DNA of 64,000 nucleotides from Aminicella lysinilytica (GTDB taxonomy: Bacteria; Bacillota; Clostridia; Peptostreptococcales; Anaerovoracaceae): positions 40,704-104,703 of the forward strand of contig NZ_SNXO01000002.1 in the NCBI RefSeq assembly GCF_004362975.1, written 5' to 3'. Position numbers and translations under genes: made by a program. Under the pieces are notes generated by a model. The model saw nothing but the letters and a program-made list of their open reading frames with translations. It was not told the origin of the DNA and did not search any database. Shown in pieces: positions 34,363-42,890 of the stretch (positions are counted from its first letter, which is position 1; each line of letters opens with the position of its first letter).

Positions 34363-34911
34363 ATGGCAACAAATACAGCGAATGTAAGCGTTGGGAAGCC
34401 TAAGGTAGGAGGAGCAATATCATATGCAGCTACTACTGTAGTGCTACCTACAGACGCGCATACAGACCTTGCTACAGGATTCAAGAATCTTGGCTATGTA
34501 AGTGAGGATGGCGTTACAAATAGCAACTCGCCTGAAACTGAGAGCATTAAGGCTTGGGGCGGAGATGTCGTTGCTAATCCGCAGACAGGGAAAGATGACA
34601 CCTTTCAGTACACATTGATCGAGTCGCTCAACAGCGATGTACCTAAGTCGATTTATGGTGATGCTAACGTTATAGTAGGCGAATCCGGAGCGATAACGAT
34701 CAAGGCCAATTCAGGAGAACTTCCGGAGCAGGCCTGGATAATCGACATGATCCTTCACGGTGACAAACTTAAAAGGACGGTCATTCCTAAGGGGCAGATC
34801 ACAGAGATTGGTGATATAGTCTACGTTGACAACGAGCCAATAGGCTATCCACTGACTATATCAGCCCATCCTGATGCAGATGGCAATACACACTATGAGT
34901 ACATAGAGTAA
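34363..34911 (+). CDS. Major tail (tube) protein
   Basis: This 182-residue protein includes YVSEDGVTNSNSPETESIKA and WGGDVVANPQTGKDDTFQY, with YVDNEPIGYPLTISAHPD near the end, matching the tail tube family of Bacillota siphophages. AGGAGG precedes the ATG. It polymerises around the tape measure protein. Confidence 0.88.
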   Translation: MATNTANVSVGKPKVGGAISYAATTVVLPTDAHTDLATGFKNLGYVSEDGVTNSNSPETESIKAWGGDVVANPQTGKDDTFQYTLIESLNSDVPKSIYGDANVIVGESGAITIKANSGELPEQAWIIDMILHGDKLKRTVIPKGQITEIGDIVYVDNEPIGYPLTISAHPDADGNTHYEYIE

Positions 34912-34921
34912 GGAGTGGAAA

Positions 34922-35209
34922 ATGGCCGAAGAAAAAAAGATAGCAGGAAAAACACAAAACGGATTCGAGTTTGTCATTGAGGGCGATGCCATGGATGACA
35001 TTGAATTGCTTGAGGATTTAGCGGAACTGGACAATGGAAATCTCAGAGTTCTAACGGATACTATAAACCGTTTACTTGGAGAGGAACAGAAGAAAAAACT
35101 ATATGACCACTGCAGAAATGAAAACGGAGTCGCGAAAGCCTCTGAAATTTTTGCGGCTATACAGGAAATTTTCGACGTTGCCAGCGAAGGTGAAGACCTA
35201 AAAAAATAG
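34922..35209 (+). CDS. Tail assembly chaperone, short form (gpG-like)
   Basis: This 95-residue protein (starts MAEEKKIAGKTQNGFEFVIE) is the upstream half of the lambda G/GT-type chaperone pair. It terminates at TAG right after a run of adenines. The downstream frame continues with a conserved chaperone-like sequence that lacks a start of its own near the junction, so a fraction of ribosomes must shift frame. Confidence 0.85.
   Translation: MAEEKKIAGKTQNGFEFVIEGDAMDDIELLEDLAELDNGNLRVLTDTINRLLGEEQKKKLYDHCRNENGVAKASEIFAAIQEIFDVASEGEDLKK
35200..35206 (+). promoter_or_regulatory. Programmed -1 frameshift slippery heptamer A AAA AAA
   Basis: The zero frame reads CTA AAA AAA TAG. A -1 slip on the adenine heptamer continues as ATA GCG GCC and enters the frame of the next ORF. 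The site lies one codon before the stop of the short form, as in known gpG/gpGT pairs. Confidence 0.88.
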
Positions 35210-35580
35210 CGGCCTTAGCCCACATAATTGCACACTATGAAGATGAGCTCATATGCGACCTTGCGGAAACATATGGGCTTTTTAACTATAAGGAAATGCC
35301 GGTTCGTCTGGTATCGACCTTAACAGCTGGGCTAAGTGTAGATTCCAGAGTGCAAAAGGCGTTGCGAGGTAATAAGACCTCGCTCAACTCCGCTTTACTG
35401 GCAATGATAGCAGATGAACTAAACTTGTGGATCTGGGCACATGGGAAAAAGAACGCGAGGAAACCGGAATCAATTTTTGAAAAACTCACTCAGCAGGAAA
35501 AGCCTATAGAAGTTGAAGGTTTTGAGAGCTCTGAAGAGTTCGAAAAAAGACGTGCAGAATTAATCGCACAGAAAGGATAG
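35206..35580 (+). CDS. Tail assembly chaperone, frameshift extension (gpT-like)
   Basis: The frame begins at 35206 after the slip: IAALAHIIAHYEDELICDL, then AETYGLFNYKEMP and LTAGLSVDSRVQKAL, a pattern typical of the T domain, and ends at 35580. About 124 residues are added to the 95-residue G part. An internal ATG at 35296 would give only a fragment. The long form chaperones tape measure and tube protein during assembly and is absent from the virion in known systems. Confidence 0.85.
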   Translation: MAALAHIIAHYEDELICDLAETYGLFNYKEMPVRLVSTLTAGLSVDSRVQKALRGNKTSLNSALLAMIADELNLWIWAHGKKNARKPESIFEKLTQQEKPIEVEGFESSEEFEKRRAELIAQKG

Positions 35581-35582
35581 AT

Positions 35583-37175
35583 ATGGCTACAGAATTAGCA
35601 GCTGCTTATGTGCAGATCATACCATCAGCAAAGGGCATAAAGGGAAGTCTGACCAACGTATTGAGTGGTGAAGCTAACTCTGCCGGCACATCTACGGGGA
35701 CAGCAATAGGCGGCAAAATCAAAAGTGCATTATTAGCCGCTGGCATCGGTACAGCTGTTGCCGCGGTATTCAAGGCAGCCATCCAAGAAGGCAGCGCACT
35801 ACAGCAGTCAATAGGAGGCATTGAAACCTTATTTGGAAAATCTGCTGATGTTGTTAAGAAAAATGCGGCAAACGCATATAAGACAACAGGCCTTTCGGCA
35901 AACGCTTATATGGAACAGACAACAAGCTTTGCGGCCTCATTATTGCAGTCCGTAAGCGGAAACACCAAGAAGGCGGCCAACTCGGCCGACATGGCAATGC
36001 AGGATATGTCCGATAACTCTAATAAGATGGGCACTAACATGCAGGACATACAGAACGCTTATCAGGGTTTTGCAAAGCAGAACTACACGATGCTGGACAA
36101 CCTGAAGCTTGGATATGGCGGAACAAAAACAGAGATGCAGAGACTATTGACCGATGCAACGAAATTGACCGGCCAGAAGTACGACATCACTAATCTAAAT
36201 GACGTTTATAGCGCGATCCATGCGATTCAGGGCGATCTTGGTATTACGGGCACAACGGCCAGAGAAGCCGCCACGACATTTACAGGTTCATTCAGTGCCA
36301 TGAAAGCAGCGGCGCAGAATCTCCTGGGCAATCTCGCAACTGGAGCAGACATAGGACCATCACTTCAGGCTCTTGGTGAGACTGCTTCAACATTCATTTT
36401 CAATAACTTGATTCCGATGCTTGGGAATATCATTGTACAGATACCAGGCATGTTGGGTTCTTTCGTTCAGGTAGCACTTTCAACATTGACCACTCAGATG
36501 AATTCATTGTTCGAGACACTGCTTCAGGCAGATGTATCATCACTAGCGGATAAGATTTCTGGCTGGTTCAGCGGAAACAGTGGGAAGATACTGGATACAG
36601 TTTGGTCTTTCATTAAATCGCTGCTAAGACTTGTAAGTCTGTTGGCGGCACAGCTTATTGTATTAGCTGGAGAATTGATAGGGAGACTTGCAAAATACGC
36701 TTTTGGAAAATTGAAAGCAATGGGCGCCAATATGATCAAATCCATATGGGATGGGATCAAAAGTGCAGCAAGCGGACTATTGGCCAAAATAAGAGCCATT
36801 GTAGATAAAATAAAAGATCTGTTTAAGTTTAAGTGGGAGCTACCGAAAATCAAGCTTCCACATTTCAAGTTGTCAGGAAAGTTCTCATTGAAGAACATGA
36901 CCGTTCCGCATTTGTCGGTCGATTGGTACAAGGGTGGCGGCATCTTCAATTCACCGTCAGTAATCGGCGTAGGAGATTCCGTTGGACCTGAAGCAGTCGT
37001 GCCTATTGACAAGCTGCAGAACTACATCCGTGAGGCTAATCAATCATCAACAGTCATAATTGATTATGATAAGCTGGCAGATGCAGTCTTATCCGGGATA
37101 GAAGGCATGGCAGTGGAACTTGACAAGAGAAAGCTTGGAAAGATAGTTAGAAAAGGAGCTGTGGGAGCAATATGA
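35583..37175 (+). CDS. Tail tape measure protein (short)
   Basis: This 530-residue protein sets tail length and is ejected with DNA. It has an Ala/Gly-rich N-terminal region (SALLAAGIGTAVAAVFKAA), a long helical body with hydrophobic segments (about 345-375), and the conserved C-terminal GGIFNSPSVIGVGDSVGPEA. At about 1.5 Å per residue the tail would be roughly 80 nm, an inference. It follows the chaperone genes by 2 bases. Confidence 0.88.
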   Translation: MATELAAAYVQIIPSAKGIKGSLTNVLSGEANSAGTSTGTAIGGKIKSALLAAGIGTAVAAVFKAAIQEGSALQQSIGGIETLFGKSADVVKKNAANAYKTTGLSANAYMEQTTSFAASLLQSVSGNTKKAANSADMAMQDMSDNSNKMGTNMQDIQNAYQGFAKQNYTMLDNLKLGYGGTKTEMQRLLTDATKLTGQKYDITNLNDVYSAIHAIQGDLGITGTTAREAATTFTGSFSAMKAAAQNLLGNLATGADIGPSLQALGETASTFIFNNLIPMLGNIIVQIPGMLGSFVQVALSTLTTQMNSLFETLLQADVSSLADKISGWFSGNSGKILDTVWSFIKSLLRLVSLLAAQLIVLAGELIGRLAKYAFGKLKAMGANMIKSIWDGIKSAASGLLAKIRAIVDKIKDLFKFKWELPKIKLPHFKLSGKFSLKNMTVPHLSVDWYKGGGIFNSPSVIGVGDSVGPEAVVPIDKLQNYIREANQSSTVIIDYDKLADAVLSGIEGMAVELDKRKLGKIVRKGAVGAI

Positions 37176-38041
37176 GCAGGACAGGAGTAATCAAAGTAAC
37201 ATACACTAACAACAGAGGGAATAGCATCTGTCTGACTGATTACCCGTACTACATGAACGTAGAGCCTCTGTTCGATTATAAATGGTCATACACCTCCAAG
37301 GATAAAGGAACCGGATCCGCTGTGAAGGGTTTCTACAAAGAGATCGCTGAAAAAACATTGAACCTTGTAATCATGGGAAGCACCAAGGATGAACGGGACA
37401 AGGCCATCGACGCACTTAACAGCATTATTGAAGCTGACATATACGACGGTGCCATTGGCACTCTTAAAGTAGGCAACTGGTACTGCTACGGATATATCAC
37501 GTCCGCAGAAAATACCAGCTGGCAGTATGGCAGTGCTGTTATAAAAAAAGAGGTGACTTTTGTTAGCGAACGCCAGGCATGGTACCGAGTATTGAAAAAG
37601 AACTCATACGGCAATGAAATCAAGGTTGAAGCCTCAGAGTTCGACAAGCAATATGAACCATGCTATCCATATCCGTATGACTACACCAATGAGGCAGCAT
37701 CACAGTTGATTTTGGTAAACCCGGCCGTAAACCCAAGTGAGTTCAAGCTTAGCATTCAGGGACCGGCAGAATCACCTTATCTTAAAATTGGAGACAATGT
37801 CTATCACATAACTGCGGATGTTCCGGACGGGGCATATTTGGTGATTGACTCGACGAAGAAAACGGCCATCATGACTTTGGCGGATGGCACGATCGTCAAT
37901 ATGTTTGGCACGCGTGACTCAGGGTTCTACATATTCAAAAGAATCGAGTCAGGCCGGAATGCTGTTGTATATGATGGAACATTCCTTTGGCAGCTTGAAG
38001 TCCTTGAAGAGAGGAGCGAACCAAGATGGCATACGGAATAG
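37172..38041 (+). CDS. Distal tail protein (Dit)
   Basis: This 289-residue protein forms the hexameric ring at the tail end that connects tube to tip. The features WSYTSKDKGTGSAVKGFYKE, ALNSIIEADIYDG and VTFVSERQAWYRV match Dit N-terminal domains of Bacillota siphophages, and a C-terminal galectin-like domain follows. It overlaps the tape measure gene by 4 bases and the next gene by 16. Confidence 0.8.
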   Translation: MSRTGVIKVTYTNNRGNSICLTDYPYYMNVEPLFDYKWSYTSKDKGTGSAVKGFYKEIAEKTLNLVIMGSTKDERDKAIDALNSIIEADIYDGAIGTLKVGNWYCYGYITSAENTSWQYGSAVIKKEVTFVSERQAWYRVLKKNSYGNEIKVEASEFDKQYEPCYPYPYDYTNEAASQLILVNPAVNPSEFKLSIQGPAESPYLKIGDNVYHITADVPDGAYLVIDSTKKTAIMTLADGTIVNMFGTRDSGFYIFKRIESGRNAVVYDGTFLWQLEVLEERSEPRWHTE

Positions 38042-39855
38042 ACTATGAGGGCATCTACTATACCGATGAGAACAGAAACGATATAGGGATGATGGACACA
38101 TACAAAGCTTCTTTAGATCTCGCCGATGAAAAGGACTTCGAAGTCACGGCCAACGACTATGCCATTCCCCCAAAAGGGTGGTGGTACATACTTGGGACAG
38201 AGATCGGTGGAAAGATAGGTGCAATAGATGTAGATTCAGAATCTGGCACTATTAAATACACAGGCAGATCTTTCAGAGGGCTGCTTGATTCCTATGTCTG
38301 CGAAATAACCGGAGCGACCAGATTACTCCAGGGGTCCATAACAGACATCATACAGATGCTTTTAGATGAAGAGGGCGTGACGTTCTTTCAGGCCGATTCT
38401 CCGGATGTAGAGGCATCAATAGACACTTATGTTGACGCATACGAGATTGACGCCGGTGCGACGATTTACGAGGCCATTATAGGTGCTGCGGCATCTATCG
38501 ACATGACCATCGCAATAGAGTGGCAGTCAGACCATATAATACATATAATTCCTATTCTTAAGCAGGACTTCACCGATTATTTAAAATACTCAGGAGTTGA
38601 GCAAACAGGGTTTCAAATCAAGCAGGATTATGACCTGGTAAATCACTTGGTATTGACATCCAAGGACGACGTTGGAAACTTCAGAGTGATCCATATGTTC
38701 ACCGATTCTGGCGGCACCGTTCAGGCCTACAAGACTACGGATACACCTTATGAGGCATCAGATTATATCCTGGACAAATCAATGCAGGTTCTTACTGGTC
38801 AAGACGAAATAGCCGAGTGTAAGGATTGTGATGATTCTCCAGTTGACAAATACAAGGCTGTATCTTCTATGCCAGGTGACTGGGATAAGAATTATGACGA
38901 CTATTATTACAAGGACACTGAGGAAGACTCAGATGGCACTGTGGAAATCAGCTACAAGAATTTCGAAGGTGTTGAGAGCGACTCCATGACGCTTACAACA
39001 TCGAAGCCGTCAGATTGGGATACAAATTACGCATCTTACTACACACCATCCTATGATCAATACACAGGTACTTACACTTATTCGGCCGTGACGGGCGAAA
39101 CAGTCCTGGACATGAGCAATGTAATCAAAATCACTGCTCAGCCTTTTGACTGGGCTTATAATTACGGCGAGTACTATTACAAGTTCAACAATGGCTCATC
39201 AGTTGAGTACAAGTCATACGCATCTACCAGCAAAGATAAGTACGTGCGCATGACATCGAAGCCTTCAGACTGGAATACAAATTTCGGATCCTACTACAGA
39301 AAGGTTTATAAAAAGATCACATACAAAACTGTGAATGGCAAAAAGACAAAAGTAACAGAAATAGTTGATTGTCTCGACCGATCAGACGCATACTACGTCA
39401 CTTGTAAAAAGGATGATGACGAAAAGAACGGCAAGATTCCGAGTTTCACAAAAAGGCCGCATTACCGGAAAGACAATAAAACAGTAATACCGACCTTTGA
39501 CAAAACTAACACCTATCACGTGATGACCAAGACCACTCCGCCGACATGGGCGGCCAACAAATACTATAGCGGCCGCAAAGACGTGAAGGCACCACCTTTT
39601 GATGCGTTGAACACATACGAACTGAAAAAAGACCACTACGAAAGCCTGTGCAAAACGGGCCTTGATTTTTTTGCAGAACTTGAATCTGATTCAATGCGAG
39701 CCATCACAATAGATGATCTTAGCGCTAACATCGGAGACACCGTTGGCGGCACTGATGCCATGACAGGAATATCTATAGTAGCTGAGGTGACGAACAACAA
39801 TCTGACCATTGAAAAGGGAATTGTAACAAGCGACTATGAAATAGGAGGTAAATAA
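38026..39855 (+). CDS. Tail tip protein (gp37/Tal-like) with W-x2-NY-x2-YY repeats
   Basis: This 609-residue protein has an N-terminal tail-hub domain (about 1-260; FRGLLDSYVCEITGA, EIDAGATIYEAIIGAAASID, LVNHLVLTSKDDVGNFR) like the Gp37-type tail proteins. Residues 280-510 hold repeats of the form P-x-D-W-x2-N-Y-x3-YY, beginning near residues 281, 325, 369 and 409, plus a diverged copy near 502. The repeats, spaced 40-44 residues apart, may bind cell-surface sugars, an inference. The C-terminal part returns to hub-like sequence. Confidence 0.75.
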   Translation: MAYGIDYEGIYYTDENRNDIGMMDTYKASLDLADEKDFEVTANDYAIPPKGWWYILGTEIGGKIGAIDVDSESGTIKYTGRSFRGLLDSYVCEITGATRLLQGSITDIIQMLLDEEGVTFFQADSPDVEASIDTYVDAYEIDAGATIYEAIIGAAASIDMTIAIEWQSDHIIHIIPILKQDFTDYLKYSGVEQTGFQIKQDYDLVNHLVLTSKDDVGNFRVIHMFTDSGGTVQAYKTTDTPYEASDYILDKSMQVLTGQDEIAECKDCDDSPVDKYKAVSSMPGDWDKNYDDYYYKDTEEDSDGTVEISYKNFEGVESDSMTLTTSKPSDWDTNYASYYTPSYDQYTGTYTYSAVTGETVLDMSNVIKITAQPFDWAYNYGEYYYKFNNGSSVEYKSYASTSKDKYVRMTSKPSDWNTNFGSYYRKVYKKITYKTVNGKKTKVTEIVDCLDRSDAYYVTCKKDDDEKNGKIPSFTKRPHYRKDNKTVIPTFDKTNTYHVMTKTTPPTWAANKYYSGRKDVKAPPFDALNTYELKKDHYESLCKTGLDFFAELESDSMRAITIDDLSANIGDTVGGTDAMTGISIVAEVTNNNLTIEKGIVTSDYEIGGK

Positions 39856-40826
39856 TGCAGATCATAACAGGATGCACCGGCGCAGCTCACAATTTTGCTA
39901 CAGACGACGCCGAAATAAACAGAATGATCTTAGGTACATCGGAGATAGTTTTGCCAACGGCACAGCAGCTCACGGCTGAGATGAATGGTACAAATAAGGT
40001 CAGAATCAAAGCCGGCAGTTTGCTCATGCAGGGCAGGCTCGCAAAAACAAGAAGTTCGGAAGGATACACGGAAGTGGAACTTGATTCTGGAACGATCGGC
40101 TATTACAGGTATGACCTTGTTGTGGCCGAGTACTACACGACAGAAGAGACAACAACCGACACCTCCGGCAATGAGGTAACTTGGACAAAAGAACATATAG
40201 ACCTGAAGGCCGTCAAAGGCACGCCGGATGCTAGCCAGTACTTAGAGCCGACAATCACATCCGGAGACATTGATTCCGGCCAGGTTAACCAGATGAAACT
40301 CTGGGGCGTTAAGCTCAACGGAATCAATTTTGATTCGCTCGTGGATTTCCGTGTGATCACATCCAGCACAGCCCTGCAGCTTGTCACTGATGCCATGACT
40401 GGCATCCCAGAAATAGCAACTAAGGCCGAGGCAGACGTTAATACGGCGGTAACAGCCGGAGAGCTAGAAATCACAAACGCAAAAGATAACGCTATAGCGG
40501 CTATCATGGCTGCCGGTGGCATCGACGCGTATACTAAGGCGCAAACTGATTCCCTTATCAGCGGTTTCAAGAACATCACCAGCACTGTCATCAACATACC
40601 AGTAGCAAGCTGGGACACAACGGCCCTTACAGTTACCGTCGCATGCGCCGGAATGACAACTGACACGACGGCATCATCGGCGATTGTATCATACGATCCA
40701 GCAACAAAAGATATCTTTACTGCGGCCGGGATCTTCGGATCCGCCCAGGGCGACAACACGATAACGTTCAAATGCACAACCATTCCGACTGCAGCTGTGG
40801 CTGTCAATGTTATGGTTATAAAATAA
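39855..40826 (+). CDS. Baseplate / tail tip structural protein
   Basis: This 323-residue protein opens with a beta-rich region (YTEVELDSGTIGYYRYDLVV) often found in upper baseplate or receptor-binding-related proteins, has a central Ala-rich helical linker (about 185-225), and ends in a Thr/Ala-rich beta domain (VNIPVASWDTTALTVTVACA). ATG overlaps the previous TAA. It precedes a cluster of small tip genes. Confidence 0.65.
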   Translation: MQIITGCTGAAHNFATDDAEINRMILGTSEIVLPTAQQLTAEMNGTNKVRIKAGSLLMQGRLAKTRSSEGYTEVELDSGTIGYYRYDLVVAEYYTTEETTTDTSGNEVTWTKEHIDLKAVKGTPDASQYLEPTITSGDIDSGQVNQMKLWGVKLNGINFDSLVDFRVITSSTALQLVTDAMTGIPEIATKAEADVNTAVTAGELEITNAKDNAIAAIMAAGGIDAYTKAQTDSLISGFKNITSTVINIPVASWDTTALTVTVACAGMTTDTTASSAIVSYDPATKDIFTAAGIFGSAQGDNTITFKCTTIPTAAVAVNVMVIK

Positions 40827-40835
40827 GGAGAAAAT

Positions 40836-41345
40836 ATGATACAAAATATGATAAACACCGGCGGTGGCAGCAATGCAGACGGTAGCATCTTGTTTAATAA
40901 CTTTGATTCAGAGGGATATCCGTCAGACGTAATCGCCGATTTCGGAGATAATGATATAAAAAAAGATATTATATTATCATCTGACGATTATAATTGTATG
41001 TACTCCAAATTGAAAAATTTTACGATAAAATGTGGTACATTAAATCCTAAGAATTATTTGCAGATATACCCGAGAAATTATACTATTATAAAATTGAAAA
41101 TTTTTGCTAAATCAATCTCTTCAAGAAAAATTTATTTTACAGATAACACAGGGTATACAAAACTTTGGATAAGTAAGGATACTGAGACATTACCGGATAC
41201 GATTGTCACTACTGGAACTATTTGCGAAATATATACAGATGCCTTATCCAAACCTAGCGGATGGAGTAGTGACTTTAATTACAATGGTAGCTCATTACTC
41301 ACAGTTAATTACGGAGTATCAGAATCTGCTTTTGACGCAATATAA
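40836..41345 (+). CDS. Tail tip protein with NM..GGGSN start motif, possible receptor-binding protein
   Basis: This 169-residue protein begins MIQNMINTGGGSNADGS and continues as AT-rich, beta-rich sequence. The opening Asn-Met and Gly-Gly-Gly-(x)-Ser-Asn resembles the openings of two downstream paralogues, but here the glycines are coded by mixed codons with no homopolymer. AT-rich composition against its neighbours fits a host-range module exchanged between phages. Confidence 0.55.
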   Translation: MIQNMINTGGGSNADGSILFNNFDSEGYPSDVIADFGDNDIKKDIILSSDDYNCMYSKLKNFTIKCGTLNPKNYLQIYPRNYTIIKLKIFAKSISSRKIYFTDNTGYTKLWISKDTETLPDTIVTTGTICEIYTDALSKPSGWSSDFNYNGSSLLTVNYGVSESAFDAI

Positions 41346-41355
41346 GGAGGAGAAA

Positions 41356-41742
41356 ATGAAATATTATAAACAAATATCGGACGACACCGTAATCAGCTAC
41401 GGTATAAGCGACACGATCCCAGAAGGAGCCGAAGAGGTCACCAAGACCGCTTACACCAAGATCGTAAAAGACCAGGATGCAGTAGACAAGGCAGCAGCAA
41501 ACAAACGTGCCGCAGCTGCAGAAGCGGCGAGACAGGCAGCAGAGCAGGCGGCGGCAGAACGGAAGGCAACTGTTGATGATTGGATAGCAAAGGTAACGGC
41601 CGGCACCAGTACACTTGCAAACGTGCCTGAAGAGTATCGCTATGAAGTCCAGGAAGCGACCGACCCGACTCCGACAAACAGGGAACTGCACGAATCATTG
41701 GAGAGCACCCAGGAAGCAGTCGACTTCCTCATGACGGAATAG
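41356..41742 (+). CDS. Small tail protein, 128 residues, Ala-rich coiled centre
   Basis: The N-terminal part (MKYYKQISDDTVISYGISDT) is followed by a QAAEQAAAERK-type helical stretch and a C-terminal TNRELHESLESTQEAVDFLM helix typical of small tail-associated phage proteins. GGAGG precedes the ATG at 41356. Confidence 0.65.
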   Translation: MKYYKQISDDTVISYGISDTIPEGAEEVTKTAYTKIVKDQDAVDKAAANKRAAAAEAARQAAEQAAAERKATVDDWIAKVTAGTSTLANVPEEYRYEVQEATDPTPTNRELHESLESTQEAVDFLMTE

Positions 41743-41751
41743 GAGGCAGAT

Positions 41752-41939
41752 ATGATATTCGATTCACATACCCATTTAAAGTTGGAAGCAATATATATGC
41801 GGCATTTGATACAACTGACAACAGAACATTTCATGATATTTACTGGAACGCTCCGGTCATATCGAACGGTAATCTCATAATTGATGATGCGAATAAAAGG
41901 CTGGCTGGAAATTACGAATACTATATTGTTGGAGAATAA
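41752..41939 (+). pseudogene. Frameshifted small tail gene
   Basis: The ATG at 41752 has a strong AGGAGG, but its frame gives an implausible peptide (42 residues, stop TAA). A different frame from about 41760 to the TAA at 41937-41939 encodes a credible 59-residue sequence (RFTYPFKVGSNIYAAFDTTD, ending in NYEYYIVGE) with no start of its own. A one-base loss near 41757-41760 explains the split. Confidence 0.55.
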
Positions 41940-41954
41940 CAGAAAGGAAAAATT

Positions 41955-42326
41955 ATGGCAATATTTAACATGTTCGGGGGGGGTACCTCTAATCTAAAGG
42001 TTATAAAACTACCGGTTATTACAAGTTATGCAAAATCATTTACAGTGGATTTGGAAATAGACCCAGCAACTATAGGCAGCATGGTATCTGATCCAGTGAA
42101 TACGTCTCAATCAGGACAGAAACAATACTATACTTTGCTTGTTGCATCCAATGTTGATGACTTAAAAAAAGCATACATACTGGGCGTATATACAGGAACA
42201 GGAAATGTTACCGCTATGATGAATGAAAGCATTTATTTCAATGGTACAGAAATGACAGTTAGTTTCGACTCAACTGGGCTAGTGAGATGGTTTTCAGAAA
42301 AGAATTTATATCTATTATTAAAATAG
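41955..42326 (+). CDS. Tail tip protein with poly-G tract, in-frame copy
   Basis: This 123-residue protein begins MAIFNMFGGGTSNLKVIKLP, and the Gly-Gly-Gly segment is encoded by eight consecutive G bases (41976-41983). The rest is beta-rich (SYAKSFTVDLEIDP, ending in EKNLYLLLK). A paralogue at 42503 shares the opening motif and the following LPVI pattern. The eight-G count keeps the frame open, so this copy is ON. A receptor-binding tip role is inferred from position and composition. Confidence 0.6.
   Translation: MAIFNMFGGGTSNLKVIKLPVITSYAKSFTVDLEIDPATIGSMVSDPVNTSQSGQKQYYTLLVASNVDDLKKAYILGVYTGTGNVTAMMNESIYFNGTEMTVSFDSTGLVRWFSEKNLYLLLK
41976..41983 (+). repeat. Poly-G tract, 8 bases (frame open)
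   Basis: Eight G bases follow ATGTTC and precede TACCTCTAAT. Tracts of this length are prone to slipped-strand mispairing. Confidence 0.8.
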
Positions 42327-42339
42327 AAAGGAGTTAACA

Positions 42340-42501
42340 ATGGCAGGATACATAGCAATGAGGCTTGAAGCTGGAAAAATGAATTACAACACGATATTTG
42401 CAATCAGCAGATACAAGCAACTAAAGGATGATGTGGACGAAATACTCGCCCTTGACGGCTACAAGGTAAACGCTGACGGAACAGTAAGCAAGGAGGTTTA
42501 A
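42340..42501 (+). CDS. Small tail-cluster protein, 53 residues
   Basis: The peptide (starts MAGYIAMRLEAGKMNYNTIF, ends ADGTVSKEV) is helical and lies between the two poly-G paralogues. GAAAGGAG precedes the ATG, and the ribosome binding site of the next gene is inside its last codons. No family was recognised with certainty. Confidence 0.6.
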   Translation: MAGYIAMRLEAGKMNYNTIFAISRYKQLKDDVDEILALDGYKVNADGTVSKEV

Positions 42502-42502
42502 T

Positions 42503-42834
42503 ATGATATTCAATATGGTCGGGGGGGTGCCTCTAATGTGTTATACAAAGAGATCACTCTTCCAGTAATCCCATCAGGAGCAACATCGTTCTCGGTAGAT
42601 ATTGGAATAACAGCGGATAAAGTATATATTTTAATGAGCGAATTGACAGAAATTTATATTGCGAAGTCTCCAATAAATAAACTTGGATTTTATGGATCTT
42701 CGGGCGTTAGTTACGCAAGTGGCATATATTATCAATCAAATACTTCGCTCTTTTTTCAAAGGGATGGGGACAACACGCTTGATTTTTTTTCACAATTCAG
42801 TGGGAAAAAATTAAATGTATTTTATACAAACTAG
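42503..42834 (+). pseudogene. Tail tip paralogue with poly-G tract, out-of-frame (phase OFF)
   Basis: AAGGAGG and the ATG at 42503 start MIFNMVGG, but seven G bases (42521-42527) throw the ribosome out of frame. One more G would read MIFNMVGGGASNVLYKE and continue through the frame open to 42834 (LPVIPSGATSFSVDIGI, ending NVFYTN), giving 110 residues parallel to the ON copy at 41955. I therefore call it a phase-off gene rather than a decayed one: the rest of the frame is intact. A GTG at 42538 is in the open frame but has no ribosome binding site. Confidence 0.65.
42521..42527 (+). repeat. Poly-G tract, 7 bases (frame closed)
   Basis: Seven G bases follow ATGGTC and precede TGCCTCTAAT. The flanks match those of the eight-base tract at 41976. 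Confidence 0.8.
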
Positions 42835-42890
42835 TGAGGGGAAAATCATATCTGATTTTTGTAAAATAGCTTATAAAGAAAGGCACAACA

